64,000 bases of DNA from Saccharicrinis sp965230625 (GCA_965230625.1 CBDDLL010000001.1:2170001-2234000), one strand, 5' to 3'; counted from the first letter of the stretch, positions 35,928-46,407 are shown. Translations and numbers: made by a program. Notes: generated by a model not told the origin, from the sequence alone.

Positions 35928-36338
35928 TTATTTGTTTGGGTCTTCACATAATTCGGTTAAAACTCCGAAAGTAGATTTCGGATGTAAGAAACCAATATTT
36001 AAACCTTCAGCACCTTTACGAGGAGTTTTGTCAATTACTTTAACTCCAGCTTCTTGTATCGAAATTAACTTCTCTGCTAAATTTTCAACAGCAAAAGCAA
36101 CGTGATGAACACCTTCTCCTTTTTTCTCGATGAATTTACCAACAGGACCTTCAGGATCGGTTGATTCAAGTAATTCGATTTTGGTTTGACCAACCATAAA
36201 AAAGGCCGTTTTTACTTTTTGCTCTTTAACTTCTTCAACAGCATAACATTTCAATCCAAAAACTTTTTCATAGAATGGAACAGCTTCGTCTAAACTTTTA
36301 ACAGCGATTCCAATGTGTTCGATGTGCGATGGTTTCAT
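35928..36338 (-). CDS. mce: Methylmalonyl-CoA epimerase
   Basis: A 136-residue glyoxalase-fold protein interconverting (R)- and (S)-methylmalonyl-CoA. The N-terminal SHIEHIGIAVKSLDEAVPFYEKVFGL and the central GEGVHHVAFAVEN supply the histidine metal ligands, and KTPRKGAEGLNIGFLHPKS completes the family pattern. Length matches. As the first gene of the five-gene operon it links methylmalonyl-CoA mutase (not in this window) to the decarboxylase. A TAATTTTG -7-like box lies 44-51 bp upstream on the minus strand (36389-36382), without a clear -33 box. Confidence 0.95.
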   Translation of the reverse strand: MKPSHIEHIGIAVKSLDEAVPFYEKVFGLKCYAVEEVKEQKVKTAFFMVGQTKIELLESTDPEGPVGKFIEKKGEGVHHVAFAVENLAEKLISIQEAGVKVIDKTPRKGAEGLNIGFLHPKSTFGVLTELCEDPNK

Positions 36339-36773
36339 ACCTTAATATTTAAAAATTATTGTATAATTCAATTGAGAGCCTCAAAATTAAAACTAAAAAA
36401 TGACCTATTACATGATAAAAGCCCAAAAAAAAGGTTGTTATACAACATATGAAGCCTCTGTGAGAATTTAGTTATCAGATATTTAACTTAATTGTGTGTT
36501 TAACTTGTTGTTCTACTTGTAATTAGAGAAAAAATTCTTTAATGATTAATTGGTGTAGTTTGATATACCTTTTTATTTAAAGATTAAACAAAATGCACTT
36601 TCAGAATGAAAGAAAAATAAGAAAATAGATTACAAATATGTTTTAAATGGGTCGTGTAGGTTATTATATGACAGGGTGAAATTTGCTCTTTTAGAGAATT
36701 ATGAAAAACGTCAGTATAATTAGCGAAAACATTAACTATTTTCGCAGAGAACCATTAAATTAATTTATCCATT
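36339..36773. other. Intergenic region between divergent mce and dcp genes
   Basis: This 435-bp AT-rich region separates divergent genes, so it must hold both promoters. On the minus side TAATTTTG lies at 36389-36382. On the plus side TATTTTCG, near 36740, resembles a -7 box with one change. No gene, tRNA or long inverted repeat was found. Confidence 0.45.
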
Positions 36774-38879
36774 ATGCAAAAACTCGCAATTTTACTTTCG
36801 TTAGTACTTATTTTTATGAGTGCTTGTAAAACAAAAACCAAAATGAATACCAATCCATTATTGGCAGCGTATGATACTCCTTATGAAATTCCTCCATTTG
36901 ATCAAATAAAACTGGCGCATTATAAACCTGCATTTGAAGCTGCCATTAAAGAACAACAAGAAAATGTGGAGGCAATTGTTAAAAGTACAGAAGAGCCTAC
37001 TTTTAGTAATACAATTGAGGCGCTAGAATATAGTAGTCCATTATTAACTAAAGTAAGTAGTGTTTTTTATAACTTACTAGGAGCAAATACTAACGATTCG
37101 TTAAAAATAATTGCTAAAGATGTTGCTCCGTTACTATCTAAATTAAAGGATGATGTTTATTTAAACGAAGAGTTGTTTAAACGAATTAAAGTATTGTTCG
37201 AAAAGAAAGGTGAGCTTGGTTTAAATACAGAAGAGGCAATGCTTTTAGAAAAAACATACAAGGCGTTTACTCGTGGGGGAGCTAACTTACCAGATGAGTC
37301 AAAAGAAGAGTTTAGAAAGATAAATGGTGAGTTGTCGGTATTGACGCTACAATTTGGAGATAACGTTTTAAACGAAACCAACAATTATATGATGATTGTT
37401 GATAAAAAAGAGGATTTAAAAGGCTTAACACAAGCCCAAATTGATGCAGCGGCAAAATTAGCCAAGGTTAAAGGACAAGAGGGGAAATGGATATTTACCA
37501 CTCACAGACCAAGTATTACACCATTTTTACAATATTCGGAAAACAGAGCTTTAAGAGAAAAATTATTTAAGGCTTATATTAATAGAGGAGATAATAACAA
37601 CGAGTACGACAATAAAGATAATATTAAGAAGATTGCTTCTTTAAGGGTAAAAAGAGCTAAGCTATTAGGGTATGAAAACCATGCATCTTTTATTCTTGAA
37701 GAGAATATGGCAAAAACACCTGAAACAGTTAATGAAAAGTTGGCCTTTTTAATGGAGAAATCGTTAGGTGTTGCTAAAAAGGAATTGGCCGATATGCAAA
37801 AAATAATTGTTGCAGAAGGCGGTAATTTTGAATTAGAGCCATGGGACTGGTGGTATTATGCCGAGAAGGTTAAAAAACAAAAGTACGATTTAGATGAGAA
37901 CGAAATTAGACCTTATTTTGAACTAAGTAATGTTGTTGATGGTATTTTATATACAGCAAATCAATTGTTTGGACTTCAGTTTGAAAAGAGAACAGATTTA
38001 CCTGTTCCTCATAAAGATGCTATTTCGTTTGAAGTTAAAGAAGCAGATGGATCTCATGTAGGTATTTTATTTATGGATTTTCATCCGCGTGAGAGTAAAA
38101 GAGGTGGTGCTTGGATGAGCTCTTACAGGAAGCAAATGATTATGAATGAAAATAATGTTACTCCTGTAATAACAATGGTATGTAACTTTACTAGTCCAAC
38201 AGAGGATACGCCTGCTTTATTGAGTTTTGATGAGGTATCTACTTTGTTTCATGAGTTTGGGCATGCTTTACATGGTTTGCTATCCGATTGTAAATACAAT
38301 ACTTTATCAGGAACCTCAGTTCCAAGAGATTTTGTGGAGCTTCCATCTCAGATTATGGAACATTGGGCTGCACAACCTGAGCTATTAAAATACTTTGGAA
38401 AACATTATAAAACGGGAGAAGTGATCTCGGATGAATTGATAACTAAAATTCAAAACAGTTCTAAATTCAATCAGGGATTTGCTACAACAGAGTATTTAGC
38501 TGCTGCTATTTTAGATATGGATTACCATACTTTAACCGAAGAATTAACCATTGATCCAAACAGCTTTGAAAAGGCTTCGGTAGAAAAGATGGAGCTAATT
38601 CCTGAAATAGTAACACGTTATAGAAGTACTTATTTTCAACATATTTTTGCAGGTGGCTATTCGGCTGGTTATTATGCATATATTTGGTCGGCAATATTAG
38701 ATTCAGATGCTTTCGAGGTATTTAGTGAAAAAGGAATTTTTGATAAGGAGACTGCAACAAAATTCAGAAAGAATATTCTTGAAAGAGGTGGAACAGAAGA
38801 TCCAATGGAGTTATACAAAAAGTTTAAAGGAGGTGAACCAGATATGAAGGCTTTATTAAATGATAGAGGCTTGATTTAA
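36774..38879 (+). CDS. dcp: M3-family peptidyl-dipeptidase (Dcp-like), lipoprotein
   Basis: A 701-residue zinc metallopeptidase that removes C-terminal dipeptides from oligopeptides. The motif HEFGH is at residues 493-497, with the third ligand in the following helix region (SQIMEHW). Substrate-loop sequences such as GYSAGYYAYIWS near the C-terminus are typical of Dcp. The N-terminus (MQKLAILLSLVLIFMSAC, C18) is a lipoprotein signal, so the enzyme is exported, unlike cytoplasmic E. coli Dcp. The first residues resemble the susC signal peptides. It is monocistronic with a terminator below. Confidence 0.9.
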   Translation: MQKLAILLSLVLIFMSACKTKTKMNTNPLLAAYDTPYEIPPFDQIKLAHYKPAFEAAIKEQQENVEAIVKSTEEPTFSNTIEALEYSSPLLTKVSSVFYNLLGANTNDSLKIIAKDVAPLLSKLKDDVYLNEELFKRIKVLFEKKGELGLNTEEAMLLEKTYKAFTRGGANLPDESKEEFRKINGELSVLTLQFGDNVLNETNNYMMIVDKKEDLKGLTQAQIDAAAKLAKVKGQEGKWIFTTHRPSITPFLQYSENRALREKLFKAYINRGDNNNEYDNKDNIKKIASLRVKRAKLLGYENHASFILEENMAKTPETVNEKLAFLMEKSLGVAKKELADMQKIIVAEGGNFELEPWDWWYYAEKVKKQKYDLDENEIRPYFELSNVVDGILYTANQLFGLQFEKRTDLPVPHKDAISFEVKEADGSHVGILFMDFHPRESKRGGAWMSSYRKQMIMNENNVTPVITMVCNFTSPTEDTPALLSFDEVSTLFHEFGHALHGLLSDCKYNTLSGTSVPRDFVELPSQIMEHWAAQPELLKYFGKHYKTGEVISDELITKIQNSSKFNQGFATTEYLAAAILDMDYHTLTEELTIDPNSFEKASVEKMELIPEIVTRYRSTYFQHIFAGGYSAGYYAYIWSAILDSDAFEVFSEKGIFDKETATKFRKNILERGGTEDPMELYKKFKGGEPDMKALLNDRGLI

Positions 38880-38898
38880 TCAAATAATATGAATTTTA

Positions 38899-38935
38899 AA
38901 GGCTGTCAGAAACTTTTTTTTGACAGCCTTTTTTC
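38899..38935. terminator. Bidirectional terminator between convergent peptidase genes
   Basis: AAGGCTGTCA and TGACAGCCTT form a perfect 10-bp stem around AGAAACTTTTTTT, followed by T on the plus strand and preceded by A, which gives T on the minus strand. It can serve both dcp and the S9 peptidase gene that converge here. Confidence 0.85.
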
Positions 38936-38947
38936 TTAAATCAAACT

Positions 38948-41047
38948 TTATTTTCTATCTCTCTTTAAGTGATCCAGAATAAAGCCATAAACTTCTGCTT
39001 TACTTTTTATTCTACCAGCTTCAGTTGAAGTATTACCATAATGACCAGATTTTTTATCAACTTTCAGATAAATAGGATTTGACTGAGAATCTCTGTTTTG
39101 TAGTTCTGCAACAAACTTGTATGAATGTAATGGAGGCACCCTATCGTCGTTCTCAGCAGTAATAACCAACATCGAAGGGTAATTTACATCTTCTTTTATA
39201 TTATGAAGAGGTGAATAATTGTATAAGTTAACAAAACTTGTACTGTCATGTATTGTTCCATATTCATCAGTGTGCCAATGACCAACAGTAAATTTTTCAA
39301 ACCTAAGCATGTCAGTAGGAGCTACATTAGGAACTGCTAACTTAAAAAGGTCAGGCCTCTGAATTGCGGAAGCTGCAACAACTAATCCTCCGTTTGAACC
39401 TCCTGTTATTGCTAGTTTATTGGGATTGGTGTATTTCTTTTTTATTAAATATTCAGCCCCTGCAATAAAGTCATCAAAACTATTTTGTTTATGATTGCCT
39501 TTTCCTGCAAATGCCCATTGTTTACCTTTATCACCACCACCTCTAATATTGGCAAAAGCAAAAACACCACCATTTTTTATAAAATATACGATACCCGCAT
39601 CAAAACTTGGAGTAGAAACAATACCAAAACCGCCATAGGCCTTTAAAATTGTTGGATTATTACCATCTAATTTTAAGTCTTTTTTATAAACTAATATCAT
39701 TGGAACCTTAACACTATCATTTGATGTATATTCTACTTCTTTGTATTCAATGTCTTTATAATCAAAGGTTATATCTGCTGCTTGAATTAATTCTCTTTTA
39801 AACGAATTTACATTGAATTTGTATGCAACAGGAGGAATGGTGTAAGAGCTAAAGTAATAATAAATGCATTCGTCATTATAATTACCGGTTAGTCTACTTA
39901 CAGATGTTGCAGCAGGGAATTCCATCTTATATAGTATTTCGCCAGAATAATTATAAACTAGTAGGATAGGATGTTGGTTAGACTGGTAAAGGGCAATGAC
40001 TTTATCTTTTAGGAGTTTGATATTAAGTAAGACAGATTCTTTAAAATCTTGAGTTATTGCTCTCCATTGTGTAGGTTTTTGAGGATCAATTTCAACTATT
40101 ATTCCACCATTATTTTCTTGGCTGGTTAAGGCAATTATTTTACCATTATGAGAATCTAGTATGTTTATGCCATACTTATAATTCATAACAAGTGGCTTAA
40201 TATGTGGTGATGCTTCGTTATAATCTATATAGAATATGTTGGTTAAACCAGTCTTTTCATTGCTTTCATTAATGAGTAAAAACCTTTCGTTGTGAGTAGT
40301 TATAAAATCAAAATCCAGATAAGGATTATTTCTTTCAAAAACCAATTCATCTTCTTCTTGTGGAGTATCTAGTTTATGGTAAAAGATGCGTTGCCCAAGA
40401 GTAGTTTCAAATTGGCCATTTTGTTGATAAGTTGTATAGAAGAAACCTTCATCTTTCCAAGCAAGATTAGAGAACTTTAATCCTTTTAAATGATCCTTCT
40501 TATGAATGGAGTTTTTCAGGTTAACTACTTTTACTTCCCTCCAATCACTTCCATTTCTAGAGAATTGATATGCTAAATATTTGCTGTCGCCAGAAACAGT
40601 AAATCCTTCAATGTCAACTTTATCTTTAGTGGATATATAATTGGGATCAACAAGTAGTTGAGGATCATTATTTATCTTTTCTCGCTTAAATAAACACGAA
40701 CTGCTCAAATTATTATAGTATCCAAACGAAAAAAAATAGTTGCCTTCTTTATGTATATGCTTTGTTTTATAATAATCATATTTATCAATCCGTATTTTTG
40801 CATTGGTTCGTGCAAGACTTTGATTAATAGCTTGGCGCGATTTTTTGTTTTGCTCCTTAATCCATTGCTTTGTGAGTGGATTACCTTTGTCTTCCAACCA
40901 TCTAAATTGATCTTTTATGATGTAATGATTATAAAAGGTATCTATAACGCATTTGTTATTGCTTATTGGAGATGCTTGTTGAGAGAATAAGTAAAAATTT
41001 GTGAAGATTGCAATTAAAACAAGAAGTGCTCTTTTCAAATTCATCAT
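38948..41047 (-). CDS. S9-family prolyl oligopeptidase, secreted
   Basis: A 699-residue serine peptidase with a cleavable signal (MMNLKRALLVLIAIFTNFYLFSQ). Residues about 30-430 form the N-terminal beta-propeller; the C-terminal alpha/beta-hydrolase has the nucleophile in GGSNGGLV (S551), aspartate in ENDDRVPP and histidine in SGHYGNTS. YGGFGI and GGGDKGKQWAFAGK match prolyl oligopeptidase closely. It would cleave proline-containing peptides in the periplasm. The first two codons are both ATG, so the start could be 41047 or 41044. Confidence 0.92.
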   Translation of the reverse strand: MMNLKRALLVLIAIFTNFYLFSQQASPISNNKCVIDTFYNHYIIKDQFRWLEDKGNPLTKQWIKEQNKKSRQAINQSLARTNAKIRIDKYDYYKTKHIHKEGNYFFSFGYYNNLSSSCLFKREKINNDPQLLVDPNYISTKDKVDIEGFTVSGDSKYLAYQFSRNGSDWREVKVVNLKNSIHKKDHLKGLKFSNLAWKDEGFFYTTYQQNGQFETTLGQRIFYHKLDTPQEEDELVFERNNPYLDFDFITTHNERFLLINESNEKTGLTNIFYIDYNEASPHIKPLVMNYKYGINILDSHNGKIIALTSQENNGGIIVEIDPQKPTQWRAITQDFKESVLLNIKLLKDKVIALYQSNQHPILLVYNYSGEILYKMEFPAATSVSRLTGNYNDECIYYYFSSYTIPPVAYKFNVNSFKRELIQAADITFDYKDIEYKEVEYTSNDSVKVPMILVYKKDLKLDGNNPTILKAYGGFGIVSTPSFDAGIVYFIKNGGVFAFANIRGGGDKGKQWAFAGKGNHKQNSFDDFIAGAEYLIKKKYTNPNKLAITGGSNGGLVVAASAIQRPDLFKLAVPNVAPTDMLRFEKFTVGHWHTDEYGTIHDSTSFVNLYNYSPLHNIKEDVNYPSMLVITAENDDRVPPLHSYKFVAELQNRDSQSNPIYLKVDKKSGHYGNTSTEAGRIKSKAEVYGFILDHLKRDRK

Positions 41048-41180
41048 ATTGTTTAGAGTAATTTTTTAAATTATTTGGGTGGAAAGTTAATTATTTTTTC
41101 AAAATTCGTATTCGCTAATATTTATCATCCTTTATTAATATGCTGGTTGTATTTTTACAGCACGAAAAAAATAAGTAGTT

Positions 41181-42101
41181 ATGAAACAATCAACATCCAA
41201 TATTTTTTTAGTTCGTCCGGCAAGCTTTAACTTTAATAAAGAAACTGCAGTATCTAATACATTTCAGAATACTGTTGAGCTAAGCGAAGAAGAGGTTAAA
41301 AATAAGGCATTAAAGGAGTTTGATGCATTTGCTCAACGCCTTAAAGATAAAGGTGTAAATGTGATGGTTGTTGAAGATACAGAAGAGCCTAAAAAGCCTG
41401 ATGCTATATTTCCAAACAATTGGGGGTCATTTCATTCGGATGGTACTGCTATTTTATATCCAATGGCAACAGCAAATCGCCAAATTGAGAAAAGGCCAGA
41501 AATACTTGAGCAAATAAAAGAAAAATATGATATTGCTGATTTAGTAGATTTATCAAAATACGAAGCCGAAGGAAAATTCTTAGAAGGTACAGGCAGTATA
41601 ATATTTGATCATATTAACAAAATAGCTTATGCAGGCCTTTCTCCACGCACAGATAAAGATGTTTTATTGGAACTTTGTAATGTAATCAATTATCAGCCGG
41701 TTTATTTTACTTCAACAGATAAAGCGGGAAAAGAAATTTATCATACCAATGTGATGATGTGTGTAAGTGAGAAATTTTCGGTTGTTTGTTTAGAAAGTAT
41801 AAAAGATGAAAATGAAAAGCAAACAGTTATTCATTCTTTGGAGTCCACTGGGCATGAGATTATTGATATTTCTTTAGAACAAGTCAATCATTTTGCCGGT
41901 AACATGTTATCATTATTAACAGAAAAAGAAGATGAAATCCTGGTTATGTCGCAAAGCGCCTTTGATGTATTATCTACGGAGCAGAAAGAAGCTATTGAGA
42001 GTTATTGTGAACCATTTCCTATGAATATTAAAACTATTGAAACTATTGGTGGGGGAAGTGCACGGTGTATGATTTCAGAAATTTTTTTGGAGAACAAGTA
42101 A
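41181..42101 (+). CDS. ctlX: Arginine deiminase-related hydrolase, CtlX type
   Basis: A 306-residue guanidino-group-modifying enzyme of the pentein fold. VRPASFNFNKETAVSN at the start, PDAIFPNNWGSFHSDGTAILYPM, the FLEGTGSIIFDH segment and the nucleophile in GGGSARCMISEIF (C296) are all diagnostic. CtlX is named for genetic linkage to citrulline utilisation; in Bacteroidota such proteins often act on citrulline or arginine derivatives, but substrate and product are not settled. No arginine catabolic gene is adjacent. Confidence 0.85.
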   Translation: MKQSTSNIFLVRPASFNFNKETAVSNTFQNTVELSEEEVKNKALKEFDAFAQRLKDKGVNVMVVEDTEEPKKPDAIFPNNWGSFHSDGTAILYPMATANRQIEKRPEILEQIKEKYDIADLVDLSKYEAEGKFLEGTGSIIFDHINKIAYAGLSPRTDKDVLLELCNVINYQPVYFTSTDKAGKEIYHTNVMMCVSEKFSVVCLESIKDENEKQTVIHSLESTGHEIIDISLEQVNHFAGNMLSLLTEKEDEILVMSQSAFDVLSTEQKEAIESYCEPFPMNIKTIETIGGGSARCMISEIFLENK

Positions 42102-42252
42102 TTTAAAATGGATTTGGGTTCATCAGGTTCTGGGTTTTCTTTTTTTGACTAAATCACTTAATTTCTATACTAATAGAAAAGTCATAATCATATTTTATGT
42201 CTATTTTTGAAGAACACAATCATAGAAAAAAAACTGTAGTAACAGAATCTTG

Positions 42253-42942
42253 ATGAAGCATGTTTATTATATCGTATTATTTTCTGTAATACTACAGGGA
42301 TGTAAGAATAAGTCTAAAACAGATGAATTCCCAAGTGCAGGTACAATTACTTACTCAATTGATTATTCTAAAGAAATTAAAAACTCTTCAACAATTGGTT
42401 TAATGCCAAGAGAAATGACACTTAGTTTTAAAGATCACAAAACGCATTATAGCTTTAAAAGTATGTTTAATGTGTTTTCGCTAGATTTTTATTCACCTTC
42501 TTCCTACGACTCTTGTTCTACATTATTTAAGTTTATTGATGATTGTTTAATTCATGTTGGTTCGGTAAATTCTAATTTCTTTTTTTTCGATCAAGATTTA
42601 AAACCCCAAATAGAATATACAGAAAATGAAACAAAAGAGATTGTTGATTTAAGTTGTGAAAAAGCTATAGTAAAATTCGACGATCATAGTACCTATCCAA
42701 TTTATTATACCAAGTCAATTGATTTAAATCAGCCTAACAGACATACTCCTTTTAAAGAAGTTCCGGGGGTGTTATTAGAATTTTGTATTGATTATAATGG
42801 GATTAGGTTTCATTTTGAAGCTAGTGAAATTGATTATTCTATTCCTAAAGATACTGCTTTTGAAATTCCTCAAAATGTAAAACGTAGTACTAAATCTGAA
42901 ATTGAAGGCTTAATAATTACATTAATGAATAACTTTCAATAA
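42253..42942 (+). CDS. Lipoprotein of unknown function, GLPGLI/DUF4412-like
   Basis: A 229-residue lipoprotein with signal MKHVYYIVLFSVILQGC. The mature part is beta-rich, with GTITYSIDYSKEI at the start and PFKEVPGVLLEFCIDYNGIRFHFEASEI near the end. That layout, in which a conserved Pro-Gly step precedes a strand, recalls the GLPGLI and DUF4412 groups of periplasmic Bacteroidota proteins. I start it at the ATG 42253; a TTG one codon upstream is less likely. The role is unknown. Confidence 0.7.
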   Translation: MKHVYYIVLFSVILQGCKNKSKTDEFPSAGTITYSIDYSKEIKNSSTIGLMPREMTLSFKDHKTHYSFKSMFNVFSLDFYSPSSYDSCSTLFKFIDDCLIHVGSVNSNFFFFDQDLKPQIEYTENETKEIVDLSCEKAIVKFDDHSTYPIYYTKSIDLNQPNRHTPFKEVPGVLLEFCIDYNGIRFHFEASEIDYSIPKDTAFEIPQNVKRSTKSEIEGLIITLMNNFQ

Positions 42943-43069
42943 TTTTCAAGTTGTTAATTGTTTGTTAAATAGGGGATAGTCTTTGATTAGATAAGTTTGG
43001 TGTAATAATTCTTATTGAAAAACGTTATAAAAGAATTCGGTTTAAAATAGAAAAAGAACCTACAATTAT

Positions 43070-43077
43070 TAATTTTG
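43070..43077 (+). promoter_or_regulatory. Putative -7 box of the ftsK promoter
   Basis: TAATTTTG matches the Bacteroidota TAnnTTTG -7 element, 35 bp before the ftsK start codon, and is followed by a GC-containing start-point region. No good TTTG -33 box lies 19-22 bp upstream, so this is a partial match. Confidence 0.45.
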
Positions 43078-43112
43078 TCTGCGCAAATACAACTTCTTAT
43101 TAAAATTTACAA

Positions 43113-45569
43113 ATGGGTGGAAAGACTAAACGTCCTAAATCAAAATCGAAAAAAAACTTTGTTACTGATTTCAAAGATAAGTTCAACGATTTCAGAGTAA
43201 GGTTTTTCCTTGGGCTTTTTTTGTTTGCATATTCAATTTTTTTACTAGTTTCTTTTATTTCTTTTGTTTTTACAGGGGGAGCAGATCATAGTAAATTTAA
43301 TATCAGATTTTTCGAGTATGTTTTTGACTCAGAAATAACTGTTCAAAACCGAACTGGTAAACTAGGTGCATATTTTGCCGATTTCTTTATCAATTCTGGT
43401 ATTGGTATCCCAGCATTAGCAATTATAGTATTATTGTTAGTAATATCATTTAAGCTATTTAATGTAAAAATTGTATCGTTAAGGAAAACATTATGGCATT
43501 GTTTCTTTAATGGTGTATGGTTTTCGATATTATTAGGCTACCTTTTTATGGGTTCGGTAAATAACCAATATATTTTACCAGGTGGTGAATTGGGGTATTT
43601 TACAAGTAAATGGTTAGTTGCTGCAATAGGACAAATTGGAGTAATATTAATTCTCTTAGTTACATTGTTAACTTATTTGGTATTTACTTTTGAAGGATTC
43701 TTACCATTATTGACTAGCCCTTTTATTACAAAGGATAAAGAAAACTTGACTACAAAATCAAAAGAAAATATAAAAACAGATATACCTGTTAAAAAGGATA
43801 CTTCATTGCTAATTGATGAAGAAGAGAGTGAGGTAATTGAAAAAACTGAAGAAGTAGTCGAAAATAAAGAGACGAATGAAGAGGTGGAGCCGGAGTTTGT
43901 GGTTAAGCAAATTAGTTTAGAACCTTCGGAAAACACAATGGAAGGGATTGAGTTAGATATCACTGAAAATTCAGGAACAGAAAATGAAGAGCAAGATAAT
44001 TTTACTATTGAAAAAAATACTGAAGAGGAAAATTTTGAAGTAAAAGAAAATCTCCCTTTAGGTGATTATGACCCTACTCTTGATTTATCTACATATCAAT
44101 TACCCTCAATTGAATTATTAGAAGATCATCATGCAGGAAACGAACCTGTTACAGATGAGGAGTTGAATTCGAATAAAGATAAAATTGTAAATACTCTAAT
44201 TGACTATAAGATTGAAATTAAGAGTATTAAGGCAACGGTTGGACCTACTGTTACATTATACGAGATAGTTCCAGCTCCAGGTGTAAGAATATCTAAAATT
44301 AAAAACCTTGAGGATGATATTGCTTTATCTCTAGCAGCTCTTGGTATACGTATCATTGCTCCAATTCCAGGAAAGGGCACTATTGGTATTGAGGTGCCTA
44401 ATAGCGAACCGGAAATTGTGGCTATGAAAACAATCATTTCGGCTAAAAAATTTCAGACGACTAAATACGAACTACCTATTGCATTAGGAAAAACCATCTC
44501 AAACGAAACCTATGTGATTGATTTGGCTAAAGCGCCACATATGCTTGTAGCCGGTGCAACAGGTCAAGGTAAATCGGTTGGGTTAAATGCAATTATTACT
44601 TCTTTACTTTATAAAAAACATCCATCTCAATTAAAGTTTGTTTTAGTAGATCCTAAAAAAGTAGAGCTTAATATTTATAGTAAAATTGAACGTCACTTTT
44701 TAGCGAAACTTCCGGATGATAATGATGATGCCATTATTACTGATGTTCAAAAGGTTGTGACTACTTTAAATTCTCTTACCATTGAAATGGATTCGAGGTA
44801 CGATTTATTAAAGAAGGCACATGCTCGAAACATAAAAGAATACAATCATAAATTTGTTAAACGTTCTCTTAATCCTGAGAATGGTCATAGATTCTTGCCA
44901 TACATTGTTGTTGTAATTGATGAATTTGCAGATTTAATAATGACAGCAGGTAAAGAAGTAGAAATGCCAATTGCCCGTATTGCTCAGCTTGCCCGTGCTG
45001 TAGGAATTCATATGATCGTTGCAACGCAAAGACCATCTACCAATATTATTACGGGTGTTATAAAGGCTAACTTCCCAACACGAGTTGCATTTAAAGTAGC
45101 TTCGATGATTGATTCGAGGACTATTTTAGATTCTCCGGGAGCAAATCAATTAATTGGTAGGGGAGATATGCTTATATCACAAGGAAGTGATTTGGTTCGT
45201 GTACAATGTGCATTTGTGGATACGCCTGAAGTGGAAAAAATAAATGATTTTATTGGATCTCAGAAAGGATATCCAAGTGCTTTGTTATTACCGGAGTATA
45301 TTGGCGATACATCTTCTAGTGAAGCTGGAGAGGTTGATATGAGTAATAAGGATGCTTTTTTCGAAGAAGCAGCAAGGATTGTGGTGGCAAATCAGTCAGG
45401 GTCAACATCGTTAATACAAAGGCGATTCTCGATTGGGTACAATAGAGCCGGTAGGATAATTGATCAGTTGGAAGTAGCTGGTGTTGTTGGTCCTTTTGAA
45501 GGAAGTAAAGCGCGCCAGGTATTGGTGCCTGATGAAGCATCACTTGAACATTTATTAAAGAGTTTATAA
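43113..45569 (+). CDS. ftsK: FtsK/SpoIIIE-family DNA translocase
   Basis: An 818-residue septal DNA pump for chromosome segregation. Four membrane segments occur in the first 200 residues, then a short acidic linker (about 210-330), the RecA-like motor with Walker A GATGQGKS (K487) and Walker B VVVIDEFADL, and a C-terminal winged-helix gamma domain (RRFSIGYNRAGRIIDQLE) that reads KOPS sites. Length fits Bacteroidota FtsK, which has a shorter linker than E. coli. The LolA-like gene 70 bp downstream is its usual companion in this phylum. Confidence 0.95.
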   Translation: MGGKTKRPKSKSKKNFVTDFKDKFNDFRVRFFLGLFLFAYSIFLLVSFISFVFTGGADHSKFNIRFFEYVFDSEITVQNRTGKLGAYFADFFINSGIGIPALAIIVLLLVISFKLFNVKIVSLRKTLWHCFFNGVWFSILLGYLFMGSVNNQYILPGGELGYFTSKWLVAAIGQIGVILILLVTLLTYLVFTFEGFLPLLTSPFITKDKENLTTKSKENIKTDIPVKKDTSLLIDEEESEVIEKTEEVVENKETNEEVEPEFVVKQISLEPSENTMEGIELDITENSGTENEEQDNFTIEKNTEEENFEVKENLPLGDYDPTLDLSTYQLPSIELLEDHHAGNEPVTDEELNSNKDKIVNTLIDYKIEIKSIKATVGPTVTLYEIVPAPGVRISKIKNLEDDIALSLAALGIRIIAPIPGKGTIGIEVPNSEPEIVAMKTIISAKKFQTTKYELPIALGKTISNETYVIDLAKAPHMLVAGATGQGKSVGLNAIITSLLYKKHPSQLKFVLVDPKKVELNIYSKIERHFLAKLPDDNDDAIITDVQKVVTTLNSLTIEMDSRYDLLKKAHARNIKEYNHKFVKRSLNPENGHRFLPYIVVVIDEFADLIMTAGKEVEMPIARIAQLARAVGIHMIVATQRPSTNIITGVIKANFPTRVAFKVASMIDSRTILDSPGANQLIGRGDMLISQGSDLVRVQCAFVDTPEVEKINDFIGSQKGYPSALLLPEYIGDTSSSEAGEVDMSNKDAFFEEAARIVVANQSGSTSLIQRRFSIGYNRAGRIIDQLEVAGVVGPFEGSKARQVLVPDEASLEHLLKSL

Positions 45570-45639
45570 TTTTTTTGGTACTGTTTTTGAAAAAAAACAG
45601 CATGTGAGTACTAGCACTAACAGTTTAAAATATTAAGAA

Positions 45640-46278
45640 ATGAAGAAATTATTTTTACTTATAGCTTTGGTTCCTGGTTTTTTAATGGCGCAAAATCCTG
45701 AAAAGGCAAAGGAAATTTTGGATAAGGTTACTGCAAAAACAAAAGGATATAGCACAATAAAAGCCAGCTTCTCATTCGGGATGGAAAATCTACAAGAAGA
45801 AATAAATGAGGAGTATAACGGAACAATATCAATTAAGGGAGATAAGTATAAAGCTAACTTAATGGATGTTGATACTTATTTTGATGGTAAAACATTGTGG
45901 ACGCATATGATAGATGCAGAAGAAGTTAATGTTGATGAGCCAGATCCGGAAGATGAAGAAACTTTAAATCCAGCTTCTATATTTACAATTTACGAAACAG
46001 GATTTAAATATGCTTATTTAGGTGAGAACGTAAGCAATGGAATTAATGTTTATTCAATAGATTTATTTCCAATTAATAGAGATAAACCATATTCAAGAAT
46101 TAAACTTGAAATTAATAAGGATAGCTTACAATTGTATAGTATAAAGCAAATTGGTAAAGACGGTAATAATTATACCATAGTAGTAAAAGAACTAGTTACA
46201 AATACATCGATGGAGGATGGCATGTTTGTATATGATGAGGCTGCTAATCCAAATGTTGATGTAATAGATATGCGCTAA
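45640..46278 (+). CDS. LolA-like outer-membrane lipoprotein carrier protein
   Basis: A 212-residue periplasmic protein with a signal peptide (MKKLFLLIALVPGFLMAQ). The core (KILDKVTAKTKGYSTIKASFSFGMENLQEEINEEYNGTISIKGDKYKANL, then YFDGKTLWTHM) is the unclosed beta-barrel of LolA, which ferries lipoproteins from inner to outer membrane. In Bacteroidota a LolA-like gene right after ftsK is common. Divergence from proteobacterial LolA is large, so the exact role is inferred. Confidence 0.85.
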   Translation: MKKLFLLIALVPGFLMAQNPEKAKEILDKVTAKTKGYSTIKASFSFGMENLQEEINEEYNGTISIKGDKYKANLMDVDTYFDGKTLWTHMIDAEEVNVDEPDPEDEETLNPASIFTIYETGFKYAYLGENVSNGINVYSIDLFPINRDKPYSRIKLEINKDSLQLYSIKQIGKDGNNYTIVVKELVTNTSMEDGMFVYDEAANPNVDVIDMR

Positions 46279-46300
46279 ATTAAATTTTATTAAATAGTAA

Positions 46301-46327
46301 AAATCCCCTTTTACGGGGATTTTTTTA
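46301..46327 (+). terminator. Terminator of the ftsK-lolA unit
   Basis: AAATCCCC and GGGGATTT form an 8-bp stem around TTTTAC, followed directly by six T. It sits 22 bp after the LolA-like stop codon. Confidence 0.9.
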
Positions 46328-46407
46328 TGCCTTAAAACCATTCTTTTTGCTATTTGTTAAGTTTATAAAGAATATTTGGTATTCAGTTTAACACGAATTA
46401 TGTATTA